The notes under the pieces: model-generated
What the model saw: only the letters and a program-made list of their open reading frames with translations
What the model was told of the DNA's origin: nothing
Databases searched by the model: none
Shown here: positions 34,012-44,157 of the stretch, in pieces
Layout: each line of letters starts with the position of its first letter
Numbering within the stretch: the first letter of the stretch is position 1
Program-made: the position numbers and the translations under genes
Assembly: GCA_043758205.1 (NCBI GenBank)
Contig: JAYVNY010000057.1
Location: 4,904 to 68,903 of the forward strand
DNA: 64,000 nt
Source of the DNA: JANNGC01 sp043758205
Lineage (GTDB): Bacteria; Verrucomicrobiota; Verrucomicrobiia; Limisphaerales; SIBH01
Direction of reading: 5' to 3'

Positions 34012-37000
34012 ATGCAAACCATCCGTATCCTTGCCCTTGTGCTGGCCCTCGTCAGCGTATCCCGCGCCGCGTTGCCCACCATTGACACCCAGCCGGCCAG
34101 TTCCACGAACTGTCCCGGTACCACCGCAACTTTCACCGTCACCGCGTCGAGCGATTCCTCCACGAACTACCAATGGTATTTCAATGTGACGAACGCGGTC
34201 GCCGATGCGACGAACGCGAGCTACGCCGTTGTCGGCGTCGCGGCGAGCAATGCCGGCGGTTACTCCGTCGTTGTGGCCAACAACGATGGTTCCGTGACCA
34301 GTGTGGTCGCGCAACTCGTGGTCAATGTCGCCACTACCGCGAGCGGCCCGGCCAACACCAGTGTGTGCGTGAACGGCACCACCGTGCTGACCACGACGCC
34401 CGGCGGCACCGGGCCGTTCACCTATGTATGGCGCAAAGACGGGGGCGCGCCGCTGGGTTCTGTGGGTAACACCCACACGATTTCCGGCGCGACGTTGGGC
34501 GATGCGGGGGTGTATTCGGTGGAAGTTTCCGGTTCCTGCAACAGTGTAACCAACAGCGCGACTCTCACGGTGAATCCTCTGCCGTCGGTCGCAGTGAACT
34601 CGGTCACGGTTTGCTCAAACAACCCCGGCGTGCTGACCGCGACCACGGGCGCGGCCAACCCCGCTTATCTTTGGACGCCCGGCGGCCAGACGACGGCCAG
34701 CGTCACCAACACCCCGATTTCGACGACTGTTTACACCGTCCTCGTGACGGATGGCGTGACGGGTTGCACGAACAGCGGCTCTGGCACGATCACGGTTCAG
34801 CCCCGCACCACGTCCACGGCCCTGGCTAACCAGACCAACTGCCCCGCCAGCAGCATTACCTTCTCCACCACGGCGGGCGGCACCGGGCCGTTCACCTACA
34901 CTTGGCGCAAGAACGGAACTGTGGTGCAGGGGCCGAACGGAACCAGTTCCTACAACATTCCTTCGGCGGTGGCGGCGGACAGCGGCACCTACAGCGTGGA
35001 AACGGCCGGCTCTTGCAACACCGTGACGAACAGTGCCTTCCTCCAAATCATTGCGGCCCCGGTCATCACCACGCAGCCCGCGAACTTCACGACCCCGATG
35101 GGCAATGGTGCGACCTTCACGGTCGTGGCGACCACAGTGAATTCCACGGTCGGCCCGCTTTCGTACCAATGGCGCACGAACGGTGTGAACGTGACCGGTG
35201 CGACCTCCTCCAGTTTTTCAATCTCGAATGTTTCGCTGAGTCTGAACGGGCTGCAGGTGAGTTGCAGGGTTTCGAGCTGCGGCGGCGTGACCCTGAGCTC
35301 GGCGGCGACCTTGACGATCACGCCAATCACCGGCATTAGCTTCGACTTCAATACCCCCGGCCAATACACGAACGCGCCCTACAACCTCTTCGGCAACGAT
35401 TGGGTCAACACGGCCATCGTCAATGCCCAGCCCTTCGGCCCGATTCTTCCCTTCGAGCAACCCACCGGTGGCGTGGGTGTGGCCACGGGCGGCGGCGTGC
35501 TGGATTTGATCCATAACAACGGTAGCGACCAGACTTCGCTGCTCGTCCCGGTGACGTATGACTTCTCGCTGCCGGGCAAATCCCTCACGGCTTCGATCAT
35601 GATCAAAGTTAAGTTGGGCATCTCTTTGAACCGCGCCACGCAGTTGGGTTTCGTAGCCATCACCAACCTCCCTTCGCTGAACAACACCATGCAGGGCATC
35701 GCGGCCAACAACGGGCAGGGTTTCATGTCGGTGATTTTGCAGTCCACCGTGACGAATCAATCACCGCCGCTGCTCGGCTATTCCTTGCGGGCTCAGGTCA
35801 AAGCCACCAACGGTACCGTCGCTACCGAGTACCTGCCGGTCAACACCCCGACCAACTCGCTGTCGAGCAACAACTGGTATCGGCTCGTGGCGAAATTCGT
35901 CAACACCCGCACGACCAACTCTTCCGCGGCCACGAACCTCAACACCTTCACCATCGAAGCCACTCTCCAGGATATGGGATCCAATGGTATGATTCCCGGC
36001 CCCATCGTTCTCGCCTACACTCCGATCACCTGCATCAGCAACCTGGATTTCGTGTATCACAACAGCCTGTTCTTCGCCGTGCGCGGCATTGAAACGGGCG
36101 GCGTTGATTATTGGGATAACTTGTTCGTGAGCACTACGCCGGGCAACGTCTTCTTTGTCCAGCAGCCGACTAACACCACCGTGCTCCAGGGCCGTTGGAC
36201 GACGCTTTACGCGATGGTGGATGGCGACGGCCCCTACACCTACCAATGGTCGAAGAACGGCACGCCGATTCCCGGCGCGGGCAACTGGAAGTACCAGACC
36301 CCGCAGGTGACGACCGCCGACAATGGCGCGGTCTATACCGTCACCGTCACCTCCACGAACAACTCCATCACCAGCGCCGGTGCCACCCTGACCGTGACTC
36401 CTGATACGCTGGATGTGCTCTCCGTCGGTAGCGTGGACGGTGGGTTGATTGGTCTGCGCTTTGACCAGCCGGTCGCCCCGGGTTCGGCGGAAATTGCGGG
36501 CAACTACCTGATCAACGGTACTCCGGCCCTCTCCGCGAAGTTGCGCGTGTTCAATCCCCTGAATCCGATGCAGCAGTTGCGCACGAACCAGACGGAAGTG
36601 CTCCTCGTGCCGGCGTCGCCGGTCGCGGGCAGTTTCACGGTCACGGTTTCCGGTGTCACCTCCATCTCCGGCACGGCGCTCGGGGCGAACAATTCTGCGG
36701 TCGGTTCCGTGCTTGGGTTGACCAGCTTCGATGTGGATCCGCAGGCCATCCGTTTCAGCCGACCGGAAATCAGCGGCGCTCAGGTCAGCACGCTGCCCGG
36801 CTACACCTACAGCTTTGCGCCGAACCAGTTGGAATTGGTCTCCGGCGGCCATGATGTTTTCGGCAACTTTGACGGGTTTCACTTCGCCTACAAACAGATC
36901 ACGGGCGACTTCGACTTGAAGGTGCGCGTGCCCTACGTCGATCTGGTGCGCACGCCGACCAAGGCGGGCTTTGATGCCCGTATCTCGCTGGATGCGGATG

Positions 37001-40000
37001 CGCCGAACGTGGGCGTGTTCGCCGACCCCGCGCTGCCGGGCCGTAACTTCGCGGAAGCCGGCGCGCGCACGAATTACAATCAGGCCACCGTTTCCTGGGG
37101 TAACAACGCCACGTTGACTTATCCGAACGCTTGGATCCGTTTCCGTCGCGCGGGCAACACCTTCCTGCGCTACTCGAGCACCAACGGCATCTTCTGGCAG
37201 TTCGACGGTCAGTTCAGCCCCAGCAGCCCCGGCAGCCAGGGCATGCAATTCCCCGACACTCTCTTCGTGGGTGTGGCAGGCAACTGTAACGTGGGTGGCG
37301 GCACCATCCAGCAATACGCCGTCTCGCAGTATGACCAGTATGGTGACTTCGCGGGCTATGCGAATGCACTCCTGACCATCGCCGCGCAACCGAATTTGGG
37401 CCAGACGAACGTGGCCGGGAACTCGACCAACCTCAACGGACTCATGGTCACCTTCACCACCAACGGCGTGACCGTGCCAGCGACGCTCGGTGAAATGGCC
37501 TTCATCTGGCAGCGCGCCAATGGACTGGGCGGCTGGACCAACCTGCCGACGGCCGGTCTCACGGCCAGCAACCTCGTCACGGGCGCACTCTTCGGCAACG
37601 ACAACGGCGCGCAATACCGCGCCATCGTCCGCGCCCCCGGTGCCCTGAGCGTGACCAGCGCCGTCGTCACGATGACGGTGATTGATCTGACTCCGCCCAC
37701 CGTGGTGTCGGTGCTCATGCCCAGCAATTCGCCCAACCAGGTGATTGTCTATTTCTCGGAGAAGGTGTCGGACGCCACGGCCTTGAACACGGCGAACTAC
37801 CGCCTGACGAACCTGCTCACGGGCGTCACCTACACCATCGCCAGAGCACAATCTTACCTCGGCGACAACCGCACGGTTATCCTGACGATCAACGGCCCGC
37901 TGCCCCCGTCTCCCCGCTATTCGTTGGGTGTCAGCGGAGTGCAGGACCTGGGTGGCCAGACCGTGGCTACCACTGCTCCCAGCTTCGCGATGACCGGCAT
38001 GGGTTTGGTGAACTCCGTGGAAGTGGACTACTACGGATCTTTGGCCAACTCGTCTAGCTTGGCGGACCTGACCGGCAACATCAAATTCATCAACAACCAG
38101 CCGGACTGGATCATGTATAGCAACTCGATGAACATGGGCGGCGGTGCCTTCGCCTTCCCGGCCTCCACTCCGTTGCTGGGTGATAACTACGGCGTGAAGA
38201 TGTTCACCTACTTCATTGCGCCCTCCAATTCGCAATACGTGTTCTGGTGGAAGGCGGACGACTACGCCCAATTCTCCATGACCACGAATCCGGCGGCGAC
38301 GGGCGGCACGACGAATCCGTTGTTCAAAACCAGTGCGCCCATCTTGACCGCGAACGTCCCGATTTTCACCAACGCCAACACGTTCATCACTCCGCCGCTG
38401 ACGGCCGGTCAGGCCTACTACACGGAGTTGTTGTACAAGGAAGGCGGCGGCGGCGACGGCGGCGTGATCTTCGTGACCATGGGCGGCACGACCAATGCAA
38501 TTCCGTTGGGCAACTCCATCGCCCCGACTTATCTCTGGTCCTTCCCGGATGCGGTGGCTCGTCCGCCCAAGATGCTCATGGAGTTCTACACCGGCTTGAA
38601 CAACGTGGGCCAGGTTGGCCAGTCGGGTAACGGCAACCTGCCGGATCTCCAGTGGGTGACCAACTTCCAGAACGTGGTCGCAGGCACGCCCAACGGCATC
38701 GGCTACGTGAACATCTCGGGTTACTCGACCAACTTGGGCAACACCAGCTTGGATGCTTACCTGGGCCGTCTCCGCGGCTACTTCCTCCCGCCGACCAACG
38801 GCAACTACCGCTTCTACACGCGCTCGGATGACTCCTGCGAGTTCTACATGAACACCAACGCGGTCAACAGCACCGACCCGGCGGGCCGGAGCTTCCTGCG
38901 CGCCCAGTTCGCCTTCACGAACATCACCCAACTCTGGCAGACACCTGTCGTCACCCTCACCGGAGGCCAGCTCTACTATATTGAAGGCATCTTCCGCGAA
39001 GGCGCGGGCGGCGACGGTATGACCATCGCGGTGAGCGGCGGCGATGAGCCGGCTCCGACGGGCGGCTTGGATTTGATTCCGCAGAGCATGTTGGTCTTCC
39101 CGACCAATCTGGATCGCGTGGGTCCCGTCAACTTCAACCAGGCTGGTAGCGCCGGTGGCTTGGCCCCGATGAACCCGACTGTGACCGACGGTCAGAAAAT
39201 CACCTTCCAAGCTCGCGGCCTCGCTGGCTCCGCTCCGTATCTCGGCTTCATCTTCGCCAAGAACGGCGTGCAGATGCAGAGCTGCCCGACGGTCACCTAC
39301 CCGGCGAATGCACCCTATTTCTGGGTCAGCCCACCCTTCACCGCTGCGGATAACGGCGCGGTCATCACCCTCACCGTGACGAACTATTTCAGCAGCGTCA
39401 CCGTGACGAGCATCGTGACGGTCCTGGCCGACAACACGGCCCCGACCATTGTCAGTGCCGTGAGTTCGCAGTACGGCGGGCAGGTGTTGATCACCTTCAG
39501 CGAGAATGTTGATTCCACCACGGCCACTCGCGCGGGCAACTACAGCATCCCCGGCCTGACGGTGTATGCGGCGTGGCGTGATGACGTGAACCCGAACCGC
39601 GTGAGCTTGCAGACCAGCCCGCAGACGCCGGGCACGACCTACACCGTAACGATCAACGGTGTGAAAGATCTGTCCACCGGTGGCAATGCCATGTCCGGGG
39701 CATCCAAGAGCTTCACCACCTGGGGCTTCGGCGGTTTGGGCACGGCGTACGTGGAAATCTTCACGAACATCGCCAGCACCAGTCCGGACTTCTTCTTCAA
39801 CGACCCGAAGGGCGTGTACAACATGCCGGACATCTCTTACTACACGAACACGTTCTCGATCAGCCAGTTCGGGGCGCATGGCGGCTTGGAATTCTACGCC
39901 GGCCGCGTGAGCGGCCTGTTCATGCCCCCGAGCAATGGACTCTATCAGTTCTATGTCCGCGGTGACGACGGCACGCGTCTCTACATGAACACCAACGGCC

Positions 40001-43000
40001 CCGCGCCCGCCGACAAGGTGCTGGTCGCCCGTAACGATGGTGCCAACTCCGGCCCGGTGGGTGCGAGCAGCGGCTACATCACGGGCACGGCCAACGGCCG
40101 CGTGGGCAATAGCGCCACCCCGGTGCTCTCGCTCACCAACGGCACCCCCTACTATCTGGAAGGCATCATGAAAGAAGGCGGCGGCGGCGACTATCTCATG
40201 GTGGTGATGCGCGCCCTCGATCCGCTCACCTTGCTGCCCATCGGCGGTCTCCCGCTGACTCCGGCGGCGACCGACGTGGTTTCTGGCGGCTTCTTCCAGG
40301 CCACGGGCAACCCGGACATCAACCAGTTGGTCGTCATCTCGGCTCCGCCCACGGAGTTGACGGTGTTCGAGAATGATCTGGTGAATTTGGAGTTGGTCGC
40401 CAACGCGATTCCTCCTTCGCTCACGCCCTACATCACCTATCAGTGGCAGCGCACCAATGATGGCTCCGGCACCTTCACCAACATCCCGAACGCGACCACG
40501 GCGAGCTACAGCTTCTACGCCAGCCTCAGCGATGACAGCACGCACTACCGCCTGCGCGCCACCATCCCTGGCCAGACCGTCTTCTTCTCGACGCTACTGC
40601 ATGTGCTGGTGGACACGGTGCCGCCTTACATTGTCTCCGTCAGCGCCCGCACCCCGATTAACGGCAAGCAACTGGTCGGACTGGCTTGGGACGGTCCGAC
40701 GGATCCCGGCATCGCCACTGACCCGTCGGGCTATTACGCGGTTGACGAGTTCTCCACCACGGTCAACTTCGTCACGGTGCAGTATCGCCCCGGCTTTCCT
40801 AACCAATTACTCCTCCAGGTGGATGAGACGAGCGGCATCCTGATCGGCAACTTCACCATCTATCGCGACTTCATGCAGGATCGCGCGGCGGTGCCGAACC
40901 CGGCGTTCAACCTCACGGCCACCGGCGCGGTGCAGCGCCTGAGCGAGCAAATCGTCGGCACCATCGGCAGCATTGCCGCCGGCGGCTACAACGCCAACGC
41001 GCCCGGCCTCGGCTTCGTCGGCCTGGCCACCCCCACGGAAATGTTCACGGTCACGAACGCGGGCTGGGATGTCTCGGCCAACGGCTGGGACATTTGGAAT
41101 AATGCGGACGGGTTCCTCTTCGGCCATCGCGAAGTGACCGGCAATTTCGACATCAAGACCCGCCTCCAGAAATTCACCGGCGCGGATCAATGGTCCAAGG
41201 CCGGACTCATGGTGCGGCCGAGCACGAACAGCAACAGCCGCATGTTCTTCATGGGCACCACGCCCCGCACCACGCCCATTGCCGGCCAGGTCCCGAACAA
41301 CTTCTTCGCCGCCCAGTACCGTGACCTTGACGGTGGCGCTCCGGGCAATGTGCAAAACGCCGTCCCGCCCGGTTACCCGAACGCCTGGGTCCGCCTCCAG
41401 CGCAGCAACTCGGTGTTCTACGGTTACTGGAGCACCAACGGCACGGACTGGAACGTCCTGTTCTCGCGCGACTTCTCCGGCACCATTGCCGGTGGCTTCC
41501 CGGACACGGTGCTGGTGGGCTTGGGCACGTGCTCACATGACCAGACCCGCAGTCTGGCCAACAATGCCTACGTCGAGTATCGCAATCTCTACTTCCCGAA
41601 CGGCGCGGTCATTCTCACCCAGCCGGAACCGGCCTTCGTCGAGGTCGGCATCCACCAGAGCGTGACCTTCTCGAACCTCACCGCCTCCGGTGCCGGCGTC
41701 CGCTACCAATGGCGTCTCAACGGCGCGGCCATCACCGATGCCACCAACGCCTCGCTCACGTTGCCCAACACGGCCGTCGGCCAGTCCGGCATCTACACGG
41801 TGGCCGCTTACACCGACGGCGGCGGCCAGATCAGCTCGAACGTGGTCCTTTCCGTGACCAACGTCCTGCCGACCGTTGTCAATGATTCGCTCACGGCGAC
41901 CCAGGGCATGGTGCGCACGTTCCCGGCTTCGTTCCTCCTTGCGAACGACAGCGACTTCGAACTCGATCCGCTCTCGGTGCTCTCCGTGTTCTATCCGCAT
42001 ACCCTCGCCACGAACTTCGATGGCGGCGCGTTCAGCGGCTCGGTCATGTATGGCAACGCCACGAACGTGTCCACGGGCGGCACAGGTGATTCCGGTCGCA
42101 TCCGCCTGAACGACGCGCTGGCCTCCCAAGCTGGCTCGGTCGTCTTCAACGAGGTGACGCCCGGTGCGCGTGTGTTGGCGTTCCGCGCCGCGTTCAACCT
42201 GCGTATCGCCGAAGGCAGCGCGGAACCGGCTGACGGTTTCAGCTTCAACTTCGCGGGTGACCTGCCGAATGCGGCGACGGGCGCGCGGGCGTCGGAAGAT
42301 GGCCTTGGCAGCGGCTTCAGCTTCTGCGTGGACAATTACCGCTTCCTGCCCTTCGTGGGCGTCGGTGCCGCCGCCGGCAGCGGAGCCAGCACCACGGCCA
42401 ACACTTCCGGTATGAAGGTGAATTACGGCAACATCGTTCGCGCTGGTGTCCAGGCTCCGACCTGGAACAACACGGCCTACATCCCGGTGGACATCACGCT
42501 GGAATCGAACGGTCGCCTCACCGTGCTGGTCAATGGCACCAACGTCTTCGGCACTTTCACCATCCCGTGGGTGCCGCAGGCGGGCCGCTTCGGCTTCTTC
42601 GCCCGCACCGGCGGCCAGTTGGAGTCACACTCAATTGATGATCTGAACATCAGCTACATCGCTGAGGACACGCAGCGAGGTGGCCTGCTCACCTACACCA
42701 ACGGCGTCGTGGCCTACAGCCCCCCGTCCATCGGTTGCGGACTTGACAGGTTCTTCTACATCGCCAGCGACGGTCAGGTCGGCGGCACCAACGTCGGCAC
42801 CGTCACCGTCAACATCGTTAGTTCCAATGCGCCGGTGATTGTGAGTTGCGCGGCCAACCAGACCTACTACGTGAGCGGAGGTTGCACGGTCAACCTGCCC
42901 AACCTCACCGGTGGCTTGGTGGTCACTGACTGTGGCACCTACACCATCACGCAAAGCCCGGCGGCCGGAACCGCGCTCGGCTTGGGCAATACCATCGTGA

Positions 43001-43755
43001 CCTTCGACGTCACGAACAGTGGCGGGCTGAGCACGAACTGCCAGATCACCGTGTCGGTCCTCGACACGAACGCGCCGAGCGTGACCTGTCCGGCGAATAT
43101 TGTCACCGAGGCCACCGGCCCGTCGGGACGCGTCGTGACTTACGCGCCGTCCGGATCGGATAACTGCACGCTCGCTTCGCTCGTCGCCAACCCGGCCTCC
43201 GGCTCGACCTTCCCGCTCGGCGTTACCGTCGTGACCGTCACGGCCACCGATAACAGCGGCAACACCAACGCCTGCACCTTCACCGTCACCGTGCAGGACA
43301 CCACGGCCCCGGTCATCACCTGCCCGACGAACATCACCACCGCCTGCACCAGCACGAACGGCGCGGTTGTGAATTACACCGTCACCTCGGTTGACCAGGT
43401 GGACCCGAACCCGACGCTCATCGTCACGCCGCCCTCTGGCTCGACCTTCGCGCCTGGCACGAACCTCGTGACCGCGCTCACGTATGACGCGGCGGGCAAC
43501 ACCAACACCTGCTCGTTCCTCGTCATCGTGCAGGATCAAACCCCGGCCATCTTGAGCATCAACAAGGTCGGAACGAACGTCGTGGTCTGTTATCCGCAGA
43601 CCTGCACGCCGTATGTGCTCGAAGGCGCGACTGACCTCACGCCGCCGATTTCGTGGACCCCGGTGGGTCTGCCCGCGAGCGCGGTGGGCGCGGACTTCTG
43701 CGTCACCATTCCGGCGGATCTGCCCTATAACTTCTTCCGCCTGCGCAAGCCGTAA
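34012..43755 (+). CDS. Giant secreted multidomain Ig-like/PA14/HYR adhesin-like protein
   Basis: The start MQTIRILALVLALV at 34012 gives 3247 residues with a Sec signal peptide. Domains in order, by eye: several Ig-like modules (repeated YQW and GTGPFTY), a lectin/laminin-like module (FHFAYKQITGDFDLKVRV), SbsA-type Ig modules (TVVSVLMPSNSPNQVIVYFS, IVSAVSSQYGGQVLITFSEN), three or more PA14-like modules (PPTNGNYRFYTRSDDSCEFY, PPSNGLYQFYVRGDDGTRLY), another Ig, a second lectin-like module (VTGNFDIKTRLQKFTGADQW), a cadherin-like linker, and two HYR modules (TCPANIVTEATGP, ITCPTNITTACTS). It ends FFRLRKP. It is probably an exported or surface carbohydrate-binding adhesin. It is followed by a strong terminator. 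Confidence 0.92.
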   Translation: MQTIRILALVLALVSVSRAALPTIDTQPASSTNCPGTTATFTVTASSDSSTNYQWYFNVTNAVADATNASYAVVGVAASNAGGYSVVVANNDGSVTSVVAQLVVNVATTASGPANTSVCVNGTTVLTTTPGGTGPFTYVWRKDGGAPLGSVGNTHTISGATLGDAGVYSVEVSGSCNSVTNSATLTVNPLPSVAVNSVTVCSNNPGVLTATTGAANPAYLWTPGGQTTASVTNTPISTTVYTVLVTDGVTGCTNSGSGTITVQPRTTSTALANQTNCPASSITFSTTAGGTGPFTYTWRKNGTVVQGPNGTSSYNIPSAVAADSGTYSVETAGSCNTVTNSAFLQIIAAPVITTQPANFTTPMGNGATFTVVATTVNSTVGPLSYQWRTNGVNVTGATSSSFSISNVSLSLNGLQVSCRVSSCGGVTLSSAATLTITPITGISFDFNTPGQYTNAPYNLFGNDWVNTAIVNAQPFGPILPFEQPTGGVGVATGGGVLDLIHNNGSDQTSLLVPVTYDFSLPGKSLTASIMIKVKLGISLNRATQLGFVAITNLPSLNNTMQGIAANNGQGFMSVILQSTVTNQSPPLLGYSLRAQVKATNGTVATEYLPVNTPTNSLSSNNWYRLVAKFVNTRTTNSSAATNLNTFTIEATLQDMGSNGMIPGPIVLAYTPITCISNLDFVYHNSLFFAVRGIETGGVDYWDNLFVSTTPGNVFFVQQPTNTTVLQGRWTTLYAMVDGDGPYTYQWSKNGTPIPGAGNWKYQTPQVTTADNGAVYTVTVTSTNNSITSAGATLTVTPDTLDVLSVGSVDGGLIGLRFDQPVAPGSAEIAGNYLINGTPALSAKLRVFNPLNPMQQLRTNQTEVLLVPASPVAGSFTVTVSGVTSISGTALGANNSAVGSVLGLTSFDVDPQAIRFSRPEISGAQVSTLPGYTYSFAPNQLELVSGGHDVFGNFDGFHFAYKQITGDFDLKVRVPYVDLVRTPTKAGFDARISLDADAPNVGVFADPALPGRNFAEAGARTNYNQATVSWGNNATLTYPNAWIRFRRAGNTFLRYSSTNGIFWQFDGQFSPSSPGSQGMQFPDTLFVGVAGNCNVGGGTIQQYAVSQYDQYGDFAGYANALLTIAAQPNLGQTNVAGNSTNLNGLMVTFTTNGVTVPATLGEMAFIWQRANGLGGWTNLPTAGLTASNLVTGALFGNDNGAQYRAIVRAPGALSVTSAVVTMTVIDLTPPTVVSVLMPSNSPNQVIVYFSEKVSDATALNTANYRLTNLLTGVTYTIARAQSYLGDNRTVILTINGPLPPSPRYSLGVSGVQDLGGQTVATTAPSFAMTGMGLVNSVEVDYYGSLANSSSLADLTGNIKFINNQPDWIMYSNSMNMGGGAFAFPASTPLLGDNYGVKMFTYFIAPSNSQYVFWWKADDYAQFSMTTNPAATGGTTNPLFKTSAPILTANVPIFTNANTFITPPLTAGQAYYTELLYKEGGGGDGGVIFVTMGGTTNAIPLGNSIAPTYLWSFPDAVARPPKMLMEFYTGLNNVGQVGQSGNGNLPDLQWVTNFQNVVAGTPNGIGYVNISGYSTNLGNTSLDAYLGRLRGYFLPPTNGNYRFYTRSDDSCEFYMNTNAVNSTDPAGRSFLRAQFAFTNITQLWQTPVVTLTGGQLYYIEGIFREGAGGDGMTIAVSGGDEPAPTGGLDLIPQSMLVFPTNLDRVGPVNFNQAGSAGGLAPMNPTVTDGQKITFQARGLAGSAPYLGFIFAKNGVQMQSCPTVTYPANAPYFWVSPPFTAADNGAVITLTVTNYFSSVTVTSIVTVLADNTAPTIVSAVSSQYGGQVLITFSENVDSTTATRAGNYSIPGLTVYAAWRDDVNPNRVSLQTSPQTPGTTYTVTINGVKDLSTGGNAMSGASKSFTTWGFGGLGTAYVEIFTNIASTSPDFFFNDPKGVYNMPDISYYTNTFSISQFGAHGGLEFYAGRVSGLFMPPSNGLYQFYVRGDDGTRLYMNTNGPAPADKVLVARNDGANSGPVGASSGYITGTANGRVGNSATPVLSLTNGTPYYLEGIMKEGGGGDYLMVVMRALDPLTLLPIGGLPLTPAATDVVSGGFFQATGNPDINQLVVISAPPTELTVFENDLVNLELVANAIPPSLTPYITYQWQRTNDGSGTFTNIPNATTASYSFYASLSDDSTHYRLRATIPGQTVFFSTLLHVLVDTVPPYIVSVSARTPINGKQLVGLAWDGPTDPGIATDPSGYYAVDEFSTTVNFVTVQYRPGFPNQLLLQVDETSGILIGNFTIYRDFMQDRAAVPNPAFNLTATGAVQRLSEQIVGTIGSIAAGGYNANAPGLGFVGLATPTEMFTVTNAGWDVSANGWDIWNNADGFLFGHREVTGNFDIKTRLQKFTGADQWSKAGLMVRPSTNSNSRMFFMGTTPRTTPIAGQVPNNFFAAQYRDLDGGAPGNVQNAVPPGYPNAWVRLQRSNSVFYGYWSTNGTDWNVLFSRDFSGTIAGGFPDTVLVGLGTCSHDQTRSLANNAYVEYRNLYFPNGAVILTQPEPAFVEVGIHQSVTFSNLTASGAGVRYQWRLNGAAITDATNASLTLPNTAVGQSGIYTVAAYTDGGGQISSNVVLSVTNVLPTVVNDSLTATQGMVRTFPASFLLANDSDFELDPLSVLSVFYPHTLATNFDGGAFSGSVMYGNATNVSTGGTGDSGRIRLNDALASQAGSVVFNEVTPGARVLAFRAAFNLRIAEGSAEPADGFSFNFAGDLPNAATGARASEDGLGSGFSFCVDNYRFLPFVGVGAAAGSGASTTANTSGMKVNYGNIVRAGVQAPTWNNTAYIPVDITLESNGRLTVLVNGTNVFGTFTIPWVPQAGRFGFFARTGGQLESHSIDDLNISYIAEDTQRGGLLTYTNGVVAYSPPSIGCGLDRFFYIASDGQVGGTNVGTVTVNIVSSNAPVIVSCAANQTYYVSGGCTVNLPNLTGGLVVTDCGTYTITQSPAAGTALGLGNTIVTFDVTNSGGLSTNCQITVSVLDTNAPSVTCPANIVTEATGPSGRVVTYAPSGSDNCTLASLVANPASGSTFPLGVTVVTVTATDNSGNTNACTFTVTVQDTTAPVITCPTNITTACTSTNGAVVNYTVTSVDQVDPNPTLIVTPPSGSTFAPGTNLVTALTYDAAGNTNTCSFLVIVQDQTPAILSINKVGTNVVVCYPQTCTPYVLEGATDLTPPISWTPVGLPASAVGADFCVTIPADLPYNFFRLRKP

Positions 43756-43780
43756 GCGGCGGAACGGCTGAAAATTCACC

Positions 43781-43813
43781 AGAGGCCGGGCGCAAGCCCG
43801 GCCTCTTTTTTTG
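43781..43813 (+). terminator. Intrinsic terminator of the giant secreted protein gene
   Basis: An 11-bp perfect stem (agaggccgggc, gcaa loop, gcccggcctct) is followed by a run of T (cttttttt). It lies 26 bp after the stop codon at 43755. Confidence 0.93.
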
Positions 43814-43845
43814 TGGGGGCATGGAAAAGGCGGTCGCTTTAGCCA

Positions 43846-44056
43846 GAACACCGAAGTGGCGGCGGCGCAGCCGCCGGGGTGGCACAGGCAACCTGCCTGT
43901 GCCGCGCGGCTACCAGCCGCGCGGAACGGGGGAGGACGCAGGAAAGTTTTGCTGCGCCCATTTCCTATTCACGCTCCATCCCATTCCGCCCGGCTGGTAG
44001 CCGGGCGGGACGGGCTGGTAGCCCGTTCCACCCGTTCCGATTTCGGAGTTCGGGTT
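43846..44056 (+). repeat. ~211-bp dispersed element, copy C, upstream of ffh
   Basis: Modules in order: a gccgccggggtggcacaggc block, a cgcggctaccagccgcgcgg hairpin, a gaggacgcaggaaagttttg spacer, a gcccggctggtagccgggcg hairpin, a gggctggtagcccgttccac block, and a right end ttcggagttcgggtt. It is nearly identical over about 200 bp to the copy at 45553-45766 in the same orientation. The left inverted end is degraded here. It fills most of the 43756-44157 gap. Confidence 0.88.
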
Positions 44057-44157
44057 TAGCTCCGCTTTCCGATGGGGTAAATGCCACAGGGCCTCCGGGG
44101 TGCCCCGCCGTCTTTCGCCATTGGCTTTTGGAAATTTCTCCGTACGCTCCCGCGCCT

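Noticed and set aside
35761..40545. A 1594-codon open frame antisense to the giant secreted protein
   Set aside because: High GC and the coding periodicity of the sense gene leave the antisense frame open; its translation is Arg/Val/Gly/His-biased with no domain pattern.
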